NCBI GenBank assembly: GCA_030637845.1
Contig: DAOWFT010000009.1
Coordinates: 1 to 6,035 of the forward strand
Length of the DNA stretch: 6,035 nucleotides
From: Thalassospiraceae bacterium
GTDB taxonomy: Bacteria > Pseudomonadota > Alphaproteobacteria > Rhodospirillales > Magnetovibrionaceae
Direction of reading: 5' to 3'
Under the pieces are notes generated by a model, which did not search any database, was not told where the DNA came from, and worked only from the letters and a program-made list of their open reading frames with translations. The position numbers and the translations under genes were made by a program. Positions within the stretch are counted from its first letter, which is position 1, and every line of letters begins with the position of its first letter. Below are positions 5,291-6,035 of this stretch, piece after piece.

Positions 5291-5839
5291 TCACTGTTCG
5301 ACGGCACGAACTTCCTGCACATCGGGAACATAATGACGCAGCATGTTTTCAATGCCGTTTTTCAAGGTCATGGTCGAACTGGGGCAACCGGCGCAGGCAC
5401 CCTGCATGTGCAAATAAACAATTCCGTCTTCGAACGATTTGAAAACTATGTCGCCACCGTCTTGGGCGACTGCCGGGCGAACCCGGGTTTCGATTAGTTC
5501 CTTTATTTGTTTTACCACATCGCTATCGTCGGCACCGTCGTCATCGCTGGCGGCGGCACCTGCCATTACCGGCTGGCCTTGGGTGAAATGGTCCATAACT
5601 GCGGCCAAAACCCGGGGGCGCAGGGCGTCCCAATCGGCGCCGTCGCGGGTTACGGTTATGAAGTCGGAACCCAAAAACACCCCGGCCACGCCATCAAGCG
5701 CGAACAGGCGGGTTGCCAGTGGTGATGGCTCGGCTTCAAGCGCCTTGGTAAAGTTGGCGGTGCCGGAACCCATGACCTCGCAGCCCGGAAGAAACGTCAG
5801 GGTATCGGGGTTGGGGGTCGCCTCGGTTTGGATAAACAT
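5291..5839 (-). CDS. nfu: Nfu-type iron-sulfur cluster scaffold/carrier protein
   Basis: A 182-residue protein with two domains. The N-terminal Nfu_N domain (about 1-88) begins MFIQTEATPNPDTLTF, as in mitochondrial NFU1 and its alphaproteobacterial relatives. An acidic linker (ASDDDGADDSD, 97-107) leads to the NifU-like domain (about 108-180). This domain has the pattern RPAVAQDGGDIVF (121-133) and the cluster-binding pair Cys149-x-x-Cys152 in GACAGCPSSTMTLK. The protein carries a [4Fe-4S] cluster, usually shared across a dimer, and passes it to client enzymes in the cytoplasm. The length is normal and all key residues are present. CGGAG on the minus strand, about 10 bases before the ATG, is the ribosome-binding site. 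It differs from E. coli NfuA, whose N-terminal domain is of the A-type carrier fold. No other Fe-S assembly gene is in the window. Confidence 0.95.
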   Translation of the reverse strand: MFIQTEATPNPDTLTFLPGCEVMGSGTANFTKALEAEPSPLATRLFALDGVAGVFLGSDFITVTRDGADWDALRPRVLAAVMDHFTQGQPVMAGAAASDDDGADDSDVVKQIKELIETRVRPAVAQDGGDIVFKSFEDGIVYLHMQGACAGCPSSTMTLKNGIENMLRHYVPDVQEVRAVEQ

Positions 5840-6009
5840 CTAAAAGTATCTCCGCATTCAATTGAGGGGTGTTGATTGTGGTTGGCTGAGAGAGGGGCGC
5901 AAAGGGCAGTATTTTCAACCGGTCCGGCAGTATGGGTATTCTACGCCCTTAGAAATCCAATAAGATCGTGCTCTTCTCTTGTTGTGGGCTCGGCCGGGTC
6001 TCGAGCCCG
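5840..6009 (-). promoter_or_regulatory. Upstream region of nfu
   Basis: About 170 bases before nfu on its coding strand with no convincing ORF. It should contain the nfu promoter if nfu is transcribed alone. TAGAAT (minus strand, around 5942) resembles a -10 box but has no good -35 partner. No IscR- or RirA-type site was recognised. Confidence 0.3.
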
Positions 6010-6010
6010 C
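5984..6010. repeat. GC-rich 9-bp hairpin near the right edge
   Basis: GTGGGCTCG (5984-5992), a 9-base loop, then CGAGCCCGC (6002-6010), with one G-T wobble. On the minus strand it begins at the last base of the TAG (6010-6012) of the possible upstream gene, so it may be that gene's 3' end structure. A T-rich stretch follows only on the plus strand (TAGCTTTCTTCTTTC), so a minus-strand intrinsic terminator is not clear. Confidence 0.5.
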
Positions 6011-6035
6011 TAGCTTTCTTCTTTCAATTCCTGAG
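6010..6035 (-). CDS. Possible C-terminal end of an upstream leftward gene
   Basis: In one minus-strand frame the window opens with QELKEES followed by TAG, directly before the GC-rich hairpin. The charged sequence and the stop followed by a hairpin look like a gene end. In alphaproteobacteria a universal stress protein gene often precedes nfu, but seven residues cannot identify it. Another frame stays open for about 39 codons and could be the real one, though its Arg-rich sequence looks non-coding. Confidence 0.25.

Noticed and set aside
5439..5843. 134-codon plus-strand ORF opposite nfu
   Set aside because: Antisense shadow of the well-conserved nfu gene, with low-complexity Ser/Ala composition and no family resemblance.
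5986..6010. tRNA T-arm like sequence GGGTCTCGAGCCC
   Set aside because: The TTCRA loop pattern is absent and no acceptor, D or anticodon arms fit around it; it is better explained as part of a simple hairpin.

Overview
The window looks like chromosomal DNA of a moderate-GC alphaproteobacterium. The evidence is an Nfu protein of the mitochondrial NFU1 type, a polysaccharide deacetylase and a Bax-type glucosaminidase resembling alphaproteobacterial subfamilies (judged from memory of the families), and what appears to be the start of tsaB at the left edge. No rRNA, tRNA, CRISPR array, insertion sequence, integrase or phage gene was found.

Layout from left to right. The first 53 bases hold the N-terminus of a leftward gene that looks like tsaB, running off the window. 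It is divergent from a rightward VanX/DdpX-type D-alanyl-D-alanine dipeptidase (117-677). A leftward short-chain dehydrogenase/reductase (685-1377) converges on the dipeptidase with a 7-base gap. A 159-base divergent control region with two inverted repeats separates it from a rightward secreted polysaccharide deacetylase (1537-2586). That gene converges, with a 16-base gap, on a leftward alpha/beta hydrolase-OsmC fusion (2603-3859). Upstream of the fusion on the same strand is a leftward exported Bax-type glucosaminidase (3921-4913). A 377-base region without a clear gene follows (4914-5290). It contains a tandem 12-bp repeat, several dyads and a candidate 35-codon, four-cysteine small ORF. 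Last come a leftward nfu (5291-5839), its upstream region, and possibly the last codons of another leftward gene at the right edge.

How the genes work together. Nfu (Fe-S cluster delivery) and TsaB (tRNA t6A synthesis) are housekeeping genes often found next to each other in alphaproteobacteria. Here about 5.2 kb of mixed-strand genes lies between them, so the middle of the window may be an insertion or rearrangement. Three of the five intervening genes (dipeptidase, deacetylase, glucosaminidase) act on or resemble enzymes of cell-wall glycans and peptides. The hydrolase-OsmC fusion suggests hydroperoxide or electrophile detoxification. They do not form one operon, so joint function is only a suggestion. 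Most of the window is ordinary. The most notable points are the interrupted nfu-tsaB neighbourhood, a metal-site His-to-Gln change in the deacetylase, an SDR lacking the usual catalytic Ser, and the structured nfu-side intergenic region.
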